A stretch of 64,000 nt of DNA, taken from NCBI GenBank assembly GCA_046327715.1, contig JAXLXY010000005.1, forward strand, positions 62,001 through 126,000, read 5' to 3'. Below, piece by piece: positions 16,661 to 23,835 of the stretch. This DNA is from JADJOM01 sp046327715. GTDB lineage: Bacteria > Gemmatimonadota > Gemmatimonadetes > Gemmatimonadales > GWC2-71-9. How positions within the stretch are numbered: the stretch's first letter is position 1; each line of letters starts with the position of its first letter. Under the pieces are notes generated by a model. That model had not been told where the DNA came from. It made no database searches and saw only the letters and a list, made by a program, of their open reading frames with translations. A program made the translations under genes and the position numbers.

Positions 16661-17062
16661 ATGTCCGACATCCATCAGCTGACGGAACTCCAGATTGCGA
16701 TCCTGCGCGTGCTGTGGGAGCGCGGGCAGGCCACCGTCGCCGACATCTGCGAGGCGCTCAGGCCGGAGCGCGGCCTGGCCCTGACCACCGTGGCCACCCT
16801 GCTCTCGCGACTGGAAAAGCGTGGGGTCGTCGCGCATGAGACCCGTGCCCGGCAGTATGTCTACCGCCCGTTGGTCAGCGAGGCCGACGTGCGGCACTCG
16901 ATGGTGCGGGAACTTACCGAACAGCTCTTCGATGGCAACGTGACGGCGCTCGTCTCGCACCTGCTGAGTGAGCGGGAGATCAGTCCCGGCGACCTCGACC
17001 GGGTGCGGGCGATGCTCGAGCAGGCCCAGGCGGGGAAGGGAGGACGGACCGATGCCCAGTGA
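16661..17062 (+). CDS. BlaI/MecI/CopY-family transcriptional repressor
   Basis: A 133-residue winged-helix regulator. The DNA-binding domain covers residues 1-75: LTELQIAILRVLWERGQATVADICEAL, with a recognition helix around LALTTVATLLSRLEKRGVVAHE. A helical dimerisation tail (residues 80-125) follows. In BlaI/MecI systems a partner M56 membrane protease triggers repressor cleavage; the usual cleavage region lies near residues 100-102, but I cannot identify the scissile bond here. The next gene encodes an M56 protease and starts 11 nt before this stop, so both are translationally coupled. The dyad at 16581-16608 should be its own operator. Inducer unknown; there is no beta-lactamase nearby. 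Confidence 0.92.
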   Translation: MSDIHQLTELQIAILRVLWERGQATVADICEALRPERGLALTTVATLLSRLEKRGVVAHETRARQYVYRPLVSEADVRHSMVRELTEQLFDGNVTALVSHLLSEREISPGDLDRVRAMLEQAQAGKGGRTDAQ

Positions 17063-19226
17063 GTTCGAGGCCGTTGCCGGCAGCTGGCTGCTGACCTACG
17101 CGCTCCACAGCACCCTGCTGCTCGGGCTCGTCTGGTTGCTGACCCGGCGCCTGGGCGTGAGCGCCGCGCGGCGCGACGTGCTCTGGAAGGCCGGCATGGT
17201 CGGGGGATTGCTCACCGCCACGCTCCAGGCCGCCCTGCCGTTCGAGCCGCTGAGCGGTGTGCTGACGCTCTCCGCCGCCGTCCGCGATCCTGCGGCTGGC
17301 TCCCAGGCGGCCGGGGCCGCGTGGCAGGGGCTGTTGCCGGCACCGGCGCCCGCGACCGAGCGCCCCGCCGCCCCGGCGGGGCGTGCGGCGTCGGCTCCCC
17401 CGGCAACGGCGGTCGCCGGGGCAGGCAGCGTGCCGATGGAGGTGGACCGGACGGGGCTGGGTCTCACCCTGGCGCTCGGTGGGTGGGCCGCGATCGGCGC
17501 CGCGCTGCTCGGGCTCTACCTGGTGCAGCGGCGGCGTGCACTGCAGGGCATGGGGCCCCGGGAGCCCGTCGCCGATCCGGTGCTGCTGGCGATGACGGCC
17601 GAGCTGTGCGTGGCGGGCGGGGTGCGCCGGCCGGTGCGCCTGACCCAGGCCTCGGGGCTGGCCAGCCCGGTCGCGCTGGGCCGCGACGAGATCGTGCTGC
17701 CGACGGCCGCGCTGACGGACCTGGATGCCGCGCAGCAGCGCTCGCTCCTGGCGCACGAACTGGCCCACCTGGTCCGGCACGATCCCTTCTGGCTCGCGCT
17801 GGGGTGCGCCGTCGAGCGGGTGTTCTTCTTCCAGCCGCTCAACCGGCTGGCGCGGGTCCGGCTGCAGGAAGTGGCCGAGTATCTCTGTGACGACTGGGCG
17901 GTGGGTCGTACCGGCTCCGGCGTCTCCCTGGCGTCCTGCCTGGTGAAGGTGGCGGAGTGGGTCACCGCCAGCCCGCAACCGGTGCCCCTCGCGGGCATGG
18001 CCGAGCGCCGTTCCCAGCTGGTCACCCGCGTCCACCGTCTCATCGAGGGTCGTGCCATGCCTACCGCTCCCCGCACACTCTGGTTCGCCGCCGGCGCCGC
18101 CGCCCTGCTCGGCGTCACGGCCGTCACCGTCCCGACGGTCACCGCCCATGCGCAGCAGCCGGTGGCGCGCGACAGCGTGGCCGACTCGTCCGGCACCGAC
18201 AGCACCGGCACCCTGCGGCGGCTCTGGAGCCGCATGCGGAATGCCGAGTGGCGCGCCGCCCGGGCCGACCTCGCCCGGCTGCGCCGCGAGGGGTGGGCCC
18301 CAGCCCGGGCCCCTCTCGCGCCGATGGCACCCCAGGCGCCCGGTGCGCCGATGCCGGCTCTGGCGCCGATGGCTCTCGCGAGCGCGGACGCCTACCGCGA
18401 GCTGGCCGCGGCGCGGTCGTTCGAAGGGGACCGTCCGCGCGACACCACCAACATCGCGGTGCCGGCGCTGATCGACGCCCTCAAGGATCGCGACGTGGAT
18501 GTCCGGCGGGCGGCGGCGCAGGCCCTGGCCAACCTCGAGGACCCCCGGGCGGTGCCGGGGCTCATCGCCGCGCTGGGAGACGGCGATGCCCAGGTCCGGG
18601 CCTCTGCCGCGATGGCGCTCGGGTCGCTGGAGGACCGCCGCGCCGTGCCGGGGCTGCTCGCGCTGCTCAAGGACAGCTCGGTCGAGGTGCGGCGCTATGC
18701 CCTCTCTGCGCTGAGCAGCTTCCCGGACGGGGTGCCGGTGGACGTGGTCCTGGCCACGATGAATGATGCCGATCCCGAGATGCGCCAGGTGGCGATCTCC
18801 TACGCGCTGAGCCGGTTCCACGAGGGCGACGAGGACAGCCCGGCGGACCCGAGGTTCGTGGCCGCCTTCACCCGGCTGCTCAAGGACCCCGCGGCGGACA
18901 TCCGGCAGATGGCGGTGAGTGCCGTGGCCCAGTCTGGCCTCACCCAGGCGCCCGCCGAGCTGCTCGCGATGACGAACGACAAGTCGGCCGACGTGCGCCA
19001 GCAGGTGGCCTACGCGCTGGGCCACATCGGCGATGCGAAGGCGGTGCCGGCGCTCAAGGCGCTGCTGACCGACGCCAACGCGGACGTCCGGGAGGCCGCG
19101 ATCAACGGGCTGAGCGAGGTCCGTGACCGCAGCGCGCTCGAGGCCCTGGTCGGAGCGCTGCGCTCCGAGGATCCGGTGGTGCGGCGCCAGGCCGCGATGG
19201 CGCTGGGCCAGCGGGAGTCGGAGTAG
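17052..19226 (+). CDS. M56 (BlaR1-like) membrane metallopeptidase fused to extracytoplasmic HEAT repeats
   Basis: A 724-residue signal-transducing protease candidate. Two N-terminal membrane helices (about 10-32 and 42-62) are followed by a Pro/Ala-rich loop and a third helix (about 137-160). The cytoplasmic zinc-protease domain has HELAH at 235-239 and a downstream EVAEYLCDDWAV segment that may supply the third ligand. A fourth helix lies at about 343-365 (LWFAAGAAALLGVTAVTVP). After a Pro/Ala/Met-rich linker, residues 466-724 are tandem 31-residue HEAT repeats (VPALIDALKDRDVDVRRAAAQAL and similar). In BlaR1/MecR1 this position holds a penicillin-binding sensor domain; here it is replaced by a protein-binding solenoid. 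Coupled to the BlaI gene (11-nt overlap) and followed after 2 nt by a secreted HEAT protein. The ligand is unknown. Confidence 0.88.
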   Translation: MPSEFEAVAGSWLLTYALHSTLLLGLVWLLTRRLGVSAARRDVLWKAGMVGGLLTATLQAALPFEPLSGVLTLSAAVRDPAAGSQAAGAAWQGLLPAPAPATERPAAPAGRAASAPPATAVAGAGSVPMEVDRTGLGLTLALGGWAAIGAALLGLYLVQRRRALQGMGPREPVADPVLLAMTAELCVAGGVRRPVRLTQASGLASPVALGRDEIVLPTAALTDLDAAQQRSLLAHELAHLVRHDPFWLALGCAVERVFFFQPLNRLARVRLQEVAEYLCDDWAVGRTGSGVSLASCLVKVAEWVTASPQPVPLAGMAERRSQLVTRVHRLIEGRAMPTAPRTLWFAAGAAALLGVTAVTVPTVTAHAQQPVARDSVADSSGTDSTGTLRRLWSRMRNAEWRAARADLARLRREGWAPARAPLAPMAPQAPGAPMPALAPMALASADAYRELAAARSFEGDRPRDTTNIAVPALIDALKDRDVDVRRAAAQALANLEDPRAVPGLIAALGDGDAQVRASAAMALGSLEDRRAVPGLLALLKDSSVEVRRYALSALSSFPDGVPVDVVLATMNDADPEMRQVAISYALSRFHEGDEDSPADPRFVAAFTRLLKDPAADIRQMAVSAVAQSGLTQAPAELLAMTNDKSADVRQQVAYALGHIGDAKAVPALKALLTDANADVREAAINGLSEVRDRSALEALVGALRSEDPVVRRQAAMALGQRESE

Positions 19227-19228
19227 CC

Positions 19229-20728
19229 GTGGGCGCCGACCTGCTGGCCCTCGGCGCGGCGGTGCTGCTGCAGGCCGCCACCGCGCCCGCCCCGGTGCCT
19301 CCGCGGCCGCCGCGCGCCATGGTGGCACCGATGGCGCTCGCGATGTCCGGTCCGCGGTTCCACCTGCCGAAGATCCGCGCACCACGGCCGCCGCGCTGGT
19401 TCCGGCAGGACACGCGGCCCGGCCCTGACTCGGCGCAGGTCGTCGGCCTGCTGACCTCGCTGGCCGCCACGGACCCCGCGGTGTGCGAGCTGGCGGTGGA
19501 CATGCTGGGCAATGGCTGGTGGGGCGGCGGGCGGGAGGTCGCGGCGTTGCGCGACCGCCAGCCGACGGTCGATGCGGCGCGGCTGGCCTTCATGGGCGGC
19601 GTCACCGACCGCCGGGCGGTCCCGGCGCTGGTCGCCGCGCTGGGGCGGCAGGAGCCGTGCGTGCGGCGGGCCGCGGCGCGGCTGCTGGGCCAGAGCCCGC
19701 TCACCGAGGCGGCGGCGGGTCTGCGCGCCGGCCTGCGGCACGCGGAGGGGCGGGTGCGGGAGGCCGCCCTGCTGGGCCTCGGGACCTCGGAGGACCCGGC
19801 CGCATTCGAGGGGGTGCAACAGGCGCTCGCCGACCGTGAGCCGGACGTGGTGCGGCTGGCGGCCTGGGCGCTGGGGGAGTACGAGGATGCACGCGCGGTC
19901 CCCGGCCTGGTCCGACTGCTGGACCGGCCGGAGGCGGGAGTGCGCCGGGCCGCGGCCTATGCCCTCGGCAATATCGAGGACACCCGGGCCACACGGCCCC
20001 TGGTGCCGCTGCTGCGCGACCGGGACCCCGCGGTCCGCCAGGAGGTGGCGCGCGCCCTGGGATCGCTCGAGGATGCGGCGGCGACCCCGGCGCTGGTGGA
20101 CGCGCTGGGTGATCGTGATGCCAACGTGCGACTCGCGGTGGTGGAGGCGCTGGGCTCGATCGAGGATCCGAAGGCGGCGCGCCCGGTGGCGGAGCTCCTG
20201 CGCGACGCCGATCCCGAACTGCGCCGCGCCGCTGCCGAGGCGCTGGGCAGCATCGAGGACCGGGCTGCGGTCCCCGGGCTGATCCGGGCCCTCGAGGACC
20301 GCGTCGCGGAGGTGCGGGCCGCCGCCGCCTCGGCGCTCGGGAGCATCGAGGATCCCGCCGCAGCGGAGGCGCTCGGGCGCGCCACCGGGGACCCGGACCG
20401 GAGCGTGCGCCACGAGGCCATCAGCGCCCTCGGATCCCTGGACGACCTCGGGCGCGCGCCGGAGTCGCTCATCAACGCGCTGCGCGACCCGGATGCCGAG
20501 ATCCGCCAGTCGGCGGCGAGCGCCCTCGGCTCGATCGGCGACCCGCGGTCGGTGCCGGGGCTGGGCCGGGCGCTCGAGGACGCCGACGTCCAGGTCCGCC
20601 GGGAGGTGGTGAGCGCGCTGGGCTCGATCGAAGACTCGACCGTCACCCCGTTCCTGGTCCGGGCCATGAAGGACGCCGACCCGGAAGTCCGGCGGCTGGC
20701 CGCAGAGGGGCTCGGCCAGCACCGCTAG
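19229..20728 (+). CDS. Secreted HEAT-repeat protein, M56 operon partner
   Basis: A 499-residue protein beginning with GTG two bases after the M56 stop. The N-terminus (MGADLLALGAAVLLQAATAPA) looks like a signal peptide or anchor, followed by a basic Pro/Arg-rich segment. From about residue 95 to the end there are roughly 13 HEAT repeats of 31 residues with the core VPGLIRALEDRVAEVRAAAASALGSIED; the phrase ALGSIED or ALGSLED recurs almost unchanged in adjacent repeats. Such regular repeats suggest recent tandem duplication. The repeats closely resemble those of the preceding M56 protein, so the two may bind each other or a common partner in the periplasm. No catalytic domain is present. Confidence 0.85.
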   Translation: MGADLLALGAAVLLQAATAPAPVPPRPPRAMVAPMALAMSGPRFHLPKIRAPRPPRWFRQDTRPGPDSAQVVGLLTSLAATDPAVCELAVDMLGNGWWGGGREVAALRDRQPTVDAARLAFMGGVTDRRAVPALVAALGRQEPCVRRAAARLLGQSPLTEAAAGLRAGLRHAEGRVREAALLGLGTSEDPAAFEGVQQALADREPDVVRLAAWALGEYEDARAVPGLVRLLDRPEAGVRRAAAYALGNIEDTRATRPLVPLLRDRDPAVRQEVARALGSLEDAAATPALVDALGDRDANVRLAVVEALGSIEDPKAARPVAELLRDADPELRRAAAEALGSIEDRAAVPGLIRALEDRVAEVRAAAASALGSIEDPAAAEALGRATGDPDRSVRHEAISALGSLDDLGRAPESLINALRDPDAEIRQSAASALGSIGDPRSVPGLGRALEDADVQVRREVVSALGSIEDSTVTPFLVRAMKDADPEVRRLAAEGLGQHR

Positions 20729-20764
20729 GGGAACCGCAGGGCGGCCGCTGGGTACTCAACGGAA

Positions 20765-20798
20765 GCCCCGTCCACGGCGTATCCTACCGTGGCGGGGC
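20765..20798 (+). terminator. Hairpin after the HEAT operon
   Basis: GCCCCG (20765-20770) and CCACGG (20772-20777) pair with CCGTGG (20787-20792) and CGGGGC (20793-20798), giving a 12-bp stem with one bulged T and a 9-nt loop. It lies between the HEAT gene and the second YceI gene. Only a weak T-rich tail follows, so it may be a terminator or an mRNA-stabilising structure. Confidence 0.45.
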
Positions 20799-20847
20799 GC
20801 CGTCTTGTGCGTGCCCTGCGCGTCCCTCACCCCCTTCTGGAGTCTCC

Positions 20848-21531
20848 ATGCTGGCGCTTGCGACCTCCCTCATCCTGCTCGTGACCCCGCCGGCGGCCCT
20901 CCCCGCCACGGTGGCCACCCCCGATACAGGCTCCGCGACGACCTGGCAGATCGACCCCACCCACTCGGAACTCCTGTTCCGGATCCGGCACCTGGTGGGC
21001 CGGGTGACCGGGACCTTCACCGACTGGGAGGGCACCCTCACCGGCGAGCCCGCCGACTGGTCCAGGGGCGCGGTGAGCGTCGTCATCCGTTCCAAGAGTA
21101 TCTCCACCAACAACCAGCGGCGGGACACCCACCTCCGCTCGGATGACTTCTTCGCCACCGACTCCTTTCCGGAGATCACCTTCGTCAGCACCGGGGTCGC
21201 GGTGAAGGGCGAGGAGATCAGCCTGACGGGCGACCTCACCATGCGGGGCCGCACCCGGCGCATCACGCTCAACGGCACGTACAACGGTATCACCCCAGGC
21301 AACCGGGGCCGGGACCGGGTGGGCTTTGCCGTGTCGACCAAGATCAACCGGCTGGACTACGGCGTGGCCTACAACCGGGCGGTGGAAGGGGGCGGCGTCC
21401 TGCTGGGCGATGAAGTGACCCTCGACATCACCATCGAGGCCGTGAAGGTGGTCCCCGGCGCGGACGGTCCGGGCCAGGGCCCCCCGCCGCCGCAGCCGGC
21501 GCCGGCGGCGCCCCAGCGCCCCACGCGCTGA
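20848..21531 (+). CDS. Secreted YceI-family lipocalin-like protein (copy 2)
   Basis: A 227-residue exported protein with a signal peptide (MLALATSLILLVTPPAALPA) and one YceI barrel (TTWQIDPTHSELLFRIRHLVG, DFFATDSFPEITFVST, TMRGRTRRITLNGTYNG). It is a clear paralogue of the gene at 3156-3821: the DPTHSE, FRIRHL, STNN and FFATDSFPEITF blocks are shared. The last 25 residues are a Pro/Gln/Ala tail absent from copy 1. YceI barrels bind isoprenoid-like lipids; no ligand can be inferred here. The start has TGGAG 8 nt upstream. It follows the HEAT operon after a 119-nt spacer containing a hairpin, so it may be a separate unit. Confidence 0.9.
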   Translation: MLALATSLILLVTPPAALPATVATPDTGSATTWQIDPTHSELLFRIRHLVGRVTGTFTDWEGTLTGEPADWSRGAVSVVIRSKSISTNNQRRDTHLRSDDFFATDSFPEITFVSTGVAVKGEEISLTGDLTMRGRTRRITLNGTYNGITPGNRGRDRVGFAVSTKINRLDYGVAYNRAVEGGGVLLGDEVTLDITIEAVKVVPGADGPGQGPPPPQPAPAAPQRPTR

Positions 21532-21540
21532 CCACCCTTC

Positions 21541-21586
21541 CGCACGGCACGAGGGCTCCCGTCACCGACGGGAGCCCTCGCGTGCG
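21541..21586. terminator. Strong bidirectional terminator hairpin
   Basis: A perfect 14-bp stem (21550-21563 with 21567-21580, loop ACC) is extended by an outer CGCACG/CGTGCG pair (21541-21546 with 21581-21586). It separates the convergent YceI copy 2 and the secreted hypothetical protein. Confidence 0.8.
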
Positions 21587-21606
21587 TTCGTGGCCCCGCG
21601 CCCGGC

Positions 21607-22176
21607 TCAGCAGCCGGGCGACGCCCACGAGGTGCTGGTGCCGCTGCCGTTGTCCCGGCTGTTGAAGTAGGTGCAGCCGTTCTCGTCGCCGGCGATGAAG
21701 TCGTTCCCCTTGTTGGCGTACATCGACCAGCTCCGGCCCCCTTGCTGTCGCGCCAGCATCCAGAGGTTGCCGAGCGCGGGGCCCCCCTCGGCGCCGAAGT
21801 TGCCCCGGGCATCCACCCACCAGCGGCCGCGATACACCGGGGTGATCTGCATCAGGGCGCGCACGTCCTGCTCCGGCAGCTGGCGGCCGTTGATGAACAC
21901 GCCGGTGGCGCCGTTGGACGCATCGGCCGGCAGGCTGCCGCCGAGGGCGAGCCCGGGGAGGATCCACCCGGCGGTCGGGCCGCCGTCCATGCCCCAGGCC
22001 CCGGACATGGCGTCGTACCAGTAGCGGCCGTCGCGCACCTGCACCGACCAGCGCGTCTCGATGTCCCGCACCTGCTGGTCGGTGAGCCGGACGCGGTTCA
22101 CCACGACCGCGCGCTGCTGCGCCACGAGGGGCGCCGCCAGGAGCAGGGCTGCCAGGGTCAGGGTCTGGAGGCGCAT
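21607..22176 (-). CDS. Secreted hypothetical protein, Trp/Gly-rich
   Basis: A 189-residue protein with a clear signal peptide (MRLQTLTLAALLLAAPLVAQQ). The mature part contains RDGRYWYDAMSGAWGMDGGPTAGWILPGL, then VFINGRQLPEQDVRALMQITPVYRGRWWVDARGN, and ends with a Ser/Gly/Asn-rich stretch with two Cys (GCTYFN and the terminal C), possibly a disulphide. I do not recognise a characterised family. The spacing of aromatic residues and GG turns suggests a small beta-rich fold. GAGAGGA lies 6-7 nt before the ATG. Divergent from the sulfurtransferase gene, with only 51 nt between the starts, so the promoters must overlap. Confidence 0.75.
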   Translation of the reverse strand: MRLQTLTLAALLLAAPLVAQQRAVVVNRVRLTDQQVRDIETRWSVQVRDGRYWYDAMSGAWGMDGGPTAGWILPGLALGGSLPADASNGATGVFINGRQLPEQDVRALMQITPVYRGRWWVDARGNFGAEGGPALGNLWMLARQQGGRSWSMYANKGNDFIAGDENGCTYFNSRDNGSGTSTSWASPGC

Positions 22177-22227
22177 CGGCGATCCTCTCGCTCAGGTCCG
22201 GGGTTCCAGCTAAGATACGGCCCCACC

Positions 22228-23091
22228 ATGCCGACTTTCTCAATGCCTCCCGTGGTCCCGGACGCCTGGCTGGCCGCACGGCTGGGGACCCCCGGGCTCG
22301 TGGTGCTCGACGCCTCCTGGTACCTGCCGCCCTCGGGCCGGAACGCCCGGGCCGAGTTCGAGGCCGGCCACCTGCCCGGCGCGCGCTACTTCGACCTCGA
22401 TGCCGCCAGCGATCCCGCCGCATCGCTGCCGCACACCCTCCCCTCGGACGCCGCCTTCGGTGCCTACGTGGGCGGGCTCGGCATCGGCAATGACGACGCC
22501 GTGGTGGTCTACGATGGCTCCGGCACCAACCTGAGCGCGGCGCGGGCCTGGTGGATGTTCCGCGCCTTCGGGCACCGCGCGGTGGCGGTGCTGGACGGCG
22601 GCTCCGTGCGCTGGCGCGCGGCGGGCCGGCCGATGGACACCGGCGCCGCGACCGCGGCGCCGCGAGCCTTCACCGCGCGCCTCGACCGGGGGCTGGTCCG
22701 CAGTGCGGCCGAGGTGGAGGCGGCGCTGGCGCAGGGTACGGCCCAGGTGGCTGACGCGCGCTCCGCGGGCCGGTTCGAGGGGCGGGACCCCGAGCCGAGG
22801 CCGGGGCTCCCGAGCGGGCATATGGCGGGCGCACGGAACCTCCCCTACACCGACCTTGTCGGGGCCGACGGTCTCGTCCTCCCTCTGGAGGAGGTGCGGG
22901 CGCGGCTGCGGCGGGCGGGGATCGGCCTCGACCGGCCGGTCATCGCCACCTGCGGCTCGGGGACCACCGCCTGCAACCTCCTCCTGGCGCTGGAGCGGAT
23001 CGGCGCCGCGCCGGGGGCGCTGTACGACGGCTCCTGGACCGAATGGGCCGGCTCGGGCCGGCCGATCGCCACCGGGACGGCGGGCGCATGA
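22228..23091 (+). CDS. sseA: 3-mercaptopyruvate sulfurtransferase / tandem rhodanese
   Basis: A 287-residue protein with two rhodanese domains. The N-terminal, inactive domain has LDASWYLPPSGRNARAEFEAGHLPGARYFDLD and VVVYDGSGTNLSAARAWWMFRAFGH. The C-terminal, catalytic domain has LPSGHMAGARNLPY and the active loop CGSGTTACNL with C242; CGSG(V/T)TA favours mercaptopyruvate over thiosulfate as sulfur donor. It should transfer sulfur from 3-mercaptopyruvate to thiols or cyanide in the cytoplasm. I chose the ATG at 22228, where the fold begins; the frame is open 486 nt upstream only as antisense of the neighbouring gene. It overlaps the next gene by ATGA. Confidence 0.92.
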   Translation: MPTFSMPPVVPDAWLAARLGTPGLVVLDASWYLPPSGRNARAEFEAGHLPGARYFDLDAASDPAASLPHTLPSDAAFGAYVGGLGIGNDDAVVVYDGSGTNLSAARAWWMFRAFGHRAVAVLDGGSVRWRAAGRPMDTGAATAAPRAFTARLDRGLVRSAAEVEAALAQGTAQVADARSAGRFEGRDPEPRPGLPSGHMAGARNLPYTDLVGADGLVLPLEEVRARLRRAGIGLDRPVIATCGSGTTACNLLLALERIGAAPGALYDGSWTEWAGSGRPIATGTAGA

Positions 23092-23762
23092 GCGGCGCCC
23101 CGTGGGAGGCCGCGAAGTGGTCCTCGGGGCGGATCGAGGACGACTTCAAGAACGCCGGCTGCATCCTGGTGGGGCTGGCCATCGTGTTCAATGCCGTGGG
23201 GTGGGCTGCCGCCGTCTCGGTGTCCCGGGAGGGGGAGTCAGGTGGCAACGGGTGGGTCTGGTTCTTCCCGCTCATCGGCGTCCCGCTGGCGGGCCTGGCG
23301 GTGCATCAGATCCTGCGCCGGCGGCGCTTCGGTTCACCGGTGTTCGAGCTCGCCACGCGGCCGGGGGTCGTGGGCCGGGCGCTGGCGGGGCAGGTCCTGG
23401 TGCCGCGCGGACTGCCCGCCGAGAGTGACGTGGCGCTGCACCTCAAGTGCGTGCGCATCGAGACGACCGGGTCGGGCAAGAACCGGAGCACGCGCACCAC
23501 CACGCTCTGGGAGCGGAAGCAGCAGCTGCCGGGCTCGCTGGCGGCGGGGCAGGGGCTCCGGATCCCGGTGGCGTTCGCGATCCCGCCGGACGCCGCGGCC
23601 ACCGACGAGCGCAACGCGCGCGACCGGATCCGCTGGGACCTCGAGGTACAGTCGACGCTGCCTGGCGTGGACTTCAAGGCCCGCTTCGAGGTGCCGGTCT
23701 TCGTCACGCCGGACAGCACCACGCCCTTCACGGACGAGGAGCGTCGCCGCCTCGGCGGCTGA
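23088..23762 (+). CDS. Two-helix membrane protein, function unknown
   Basis: A 224-residue protein. After a short cytoplasmic start come two transmembrane helices (ILVGLAIVFNAVGWAAAVSV and WVWFFPLIGVPLAGLAVHQIL). A soluble beta-rich domain follows (VFELATRPGVVGRALAGQVLVP, ALHLKCVRIETTGSGKNR, RIPVAFAIPPDAAATD, RWDLEVQSTLPGVDFKARFEVPVF). The layout resembles DUF3592-like or arrestin-like beta-sandwich membrane proteins, but I cannot assign it firmly. Its ATG overlaps the sulfurtransferase TGA (ATGA), so the two are co-translated, which does not by itself imply a shared pathway. Confidence 0.8.
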   Translation: MSGAPWEAAKWSSGRIEDDFKNAGCILVGLAIVFNAVGWAAAVSVSREGESGGNGWVWFFPLIGVPLAGLAVHQILRRRRFGSPVFELATRPGVVGRALAGQVLVPRGLPAESDVALHLKCVRIETTGSGKNRSTRTTTLWERKQQLPGSLAAGQGLRIPVAFAIPPDAAATDERNARDRIRWDLEVQSTLPGVDFKARFEVPVFVTPDSTTPFTDEERRRLGG

Positions 23763-23789
23763 CCCTCCGGGAAACCCGGGGAAACGCCA

Positions 23790-23824
23790 CGGGGGCCGGA
23801 CACCATGGGTGTCCGGCCCCCGTC
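23790..23824. terminator. Strong bidirectional terminator hairpin
   Basis: A perfect 16-bp stem (23790-23805 with 23809-23824, loop ATG) lies between the convergent membrane-protein and TonB-receptor genes. No long T-tract on either strand. Confidence 0.8.
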
Positions 23825-23835
23825 GCGTGATGCGG

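Noticed and set aside
16661..19226. Beta-lactam resistance regulatory pair BlaI/BlaR1
   Set aside because: The repressor and M56 protease fit, but the penicillin-binding sensor domain is absent and no beta-lactamase or PBP gene is linked.
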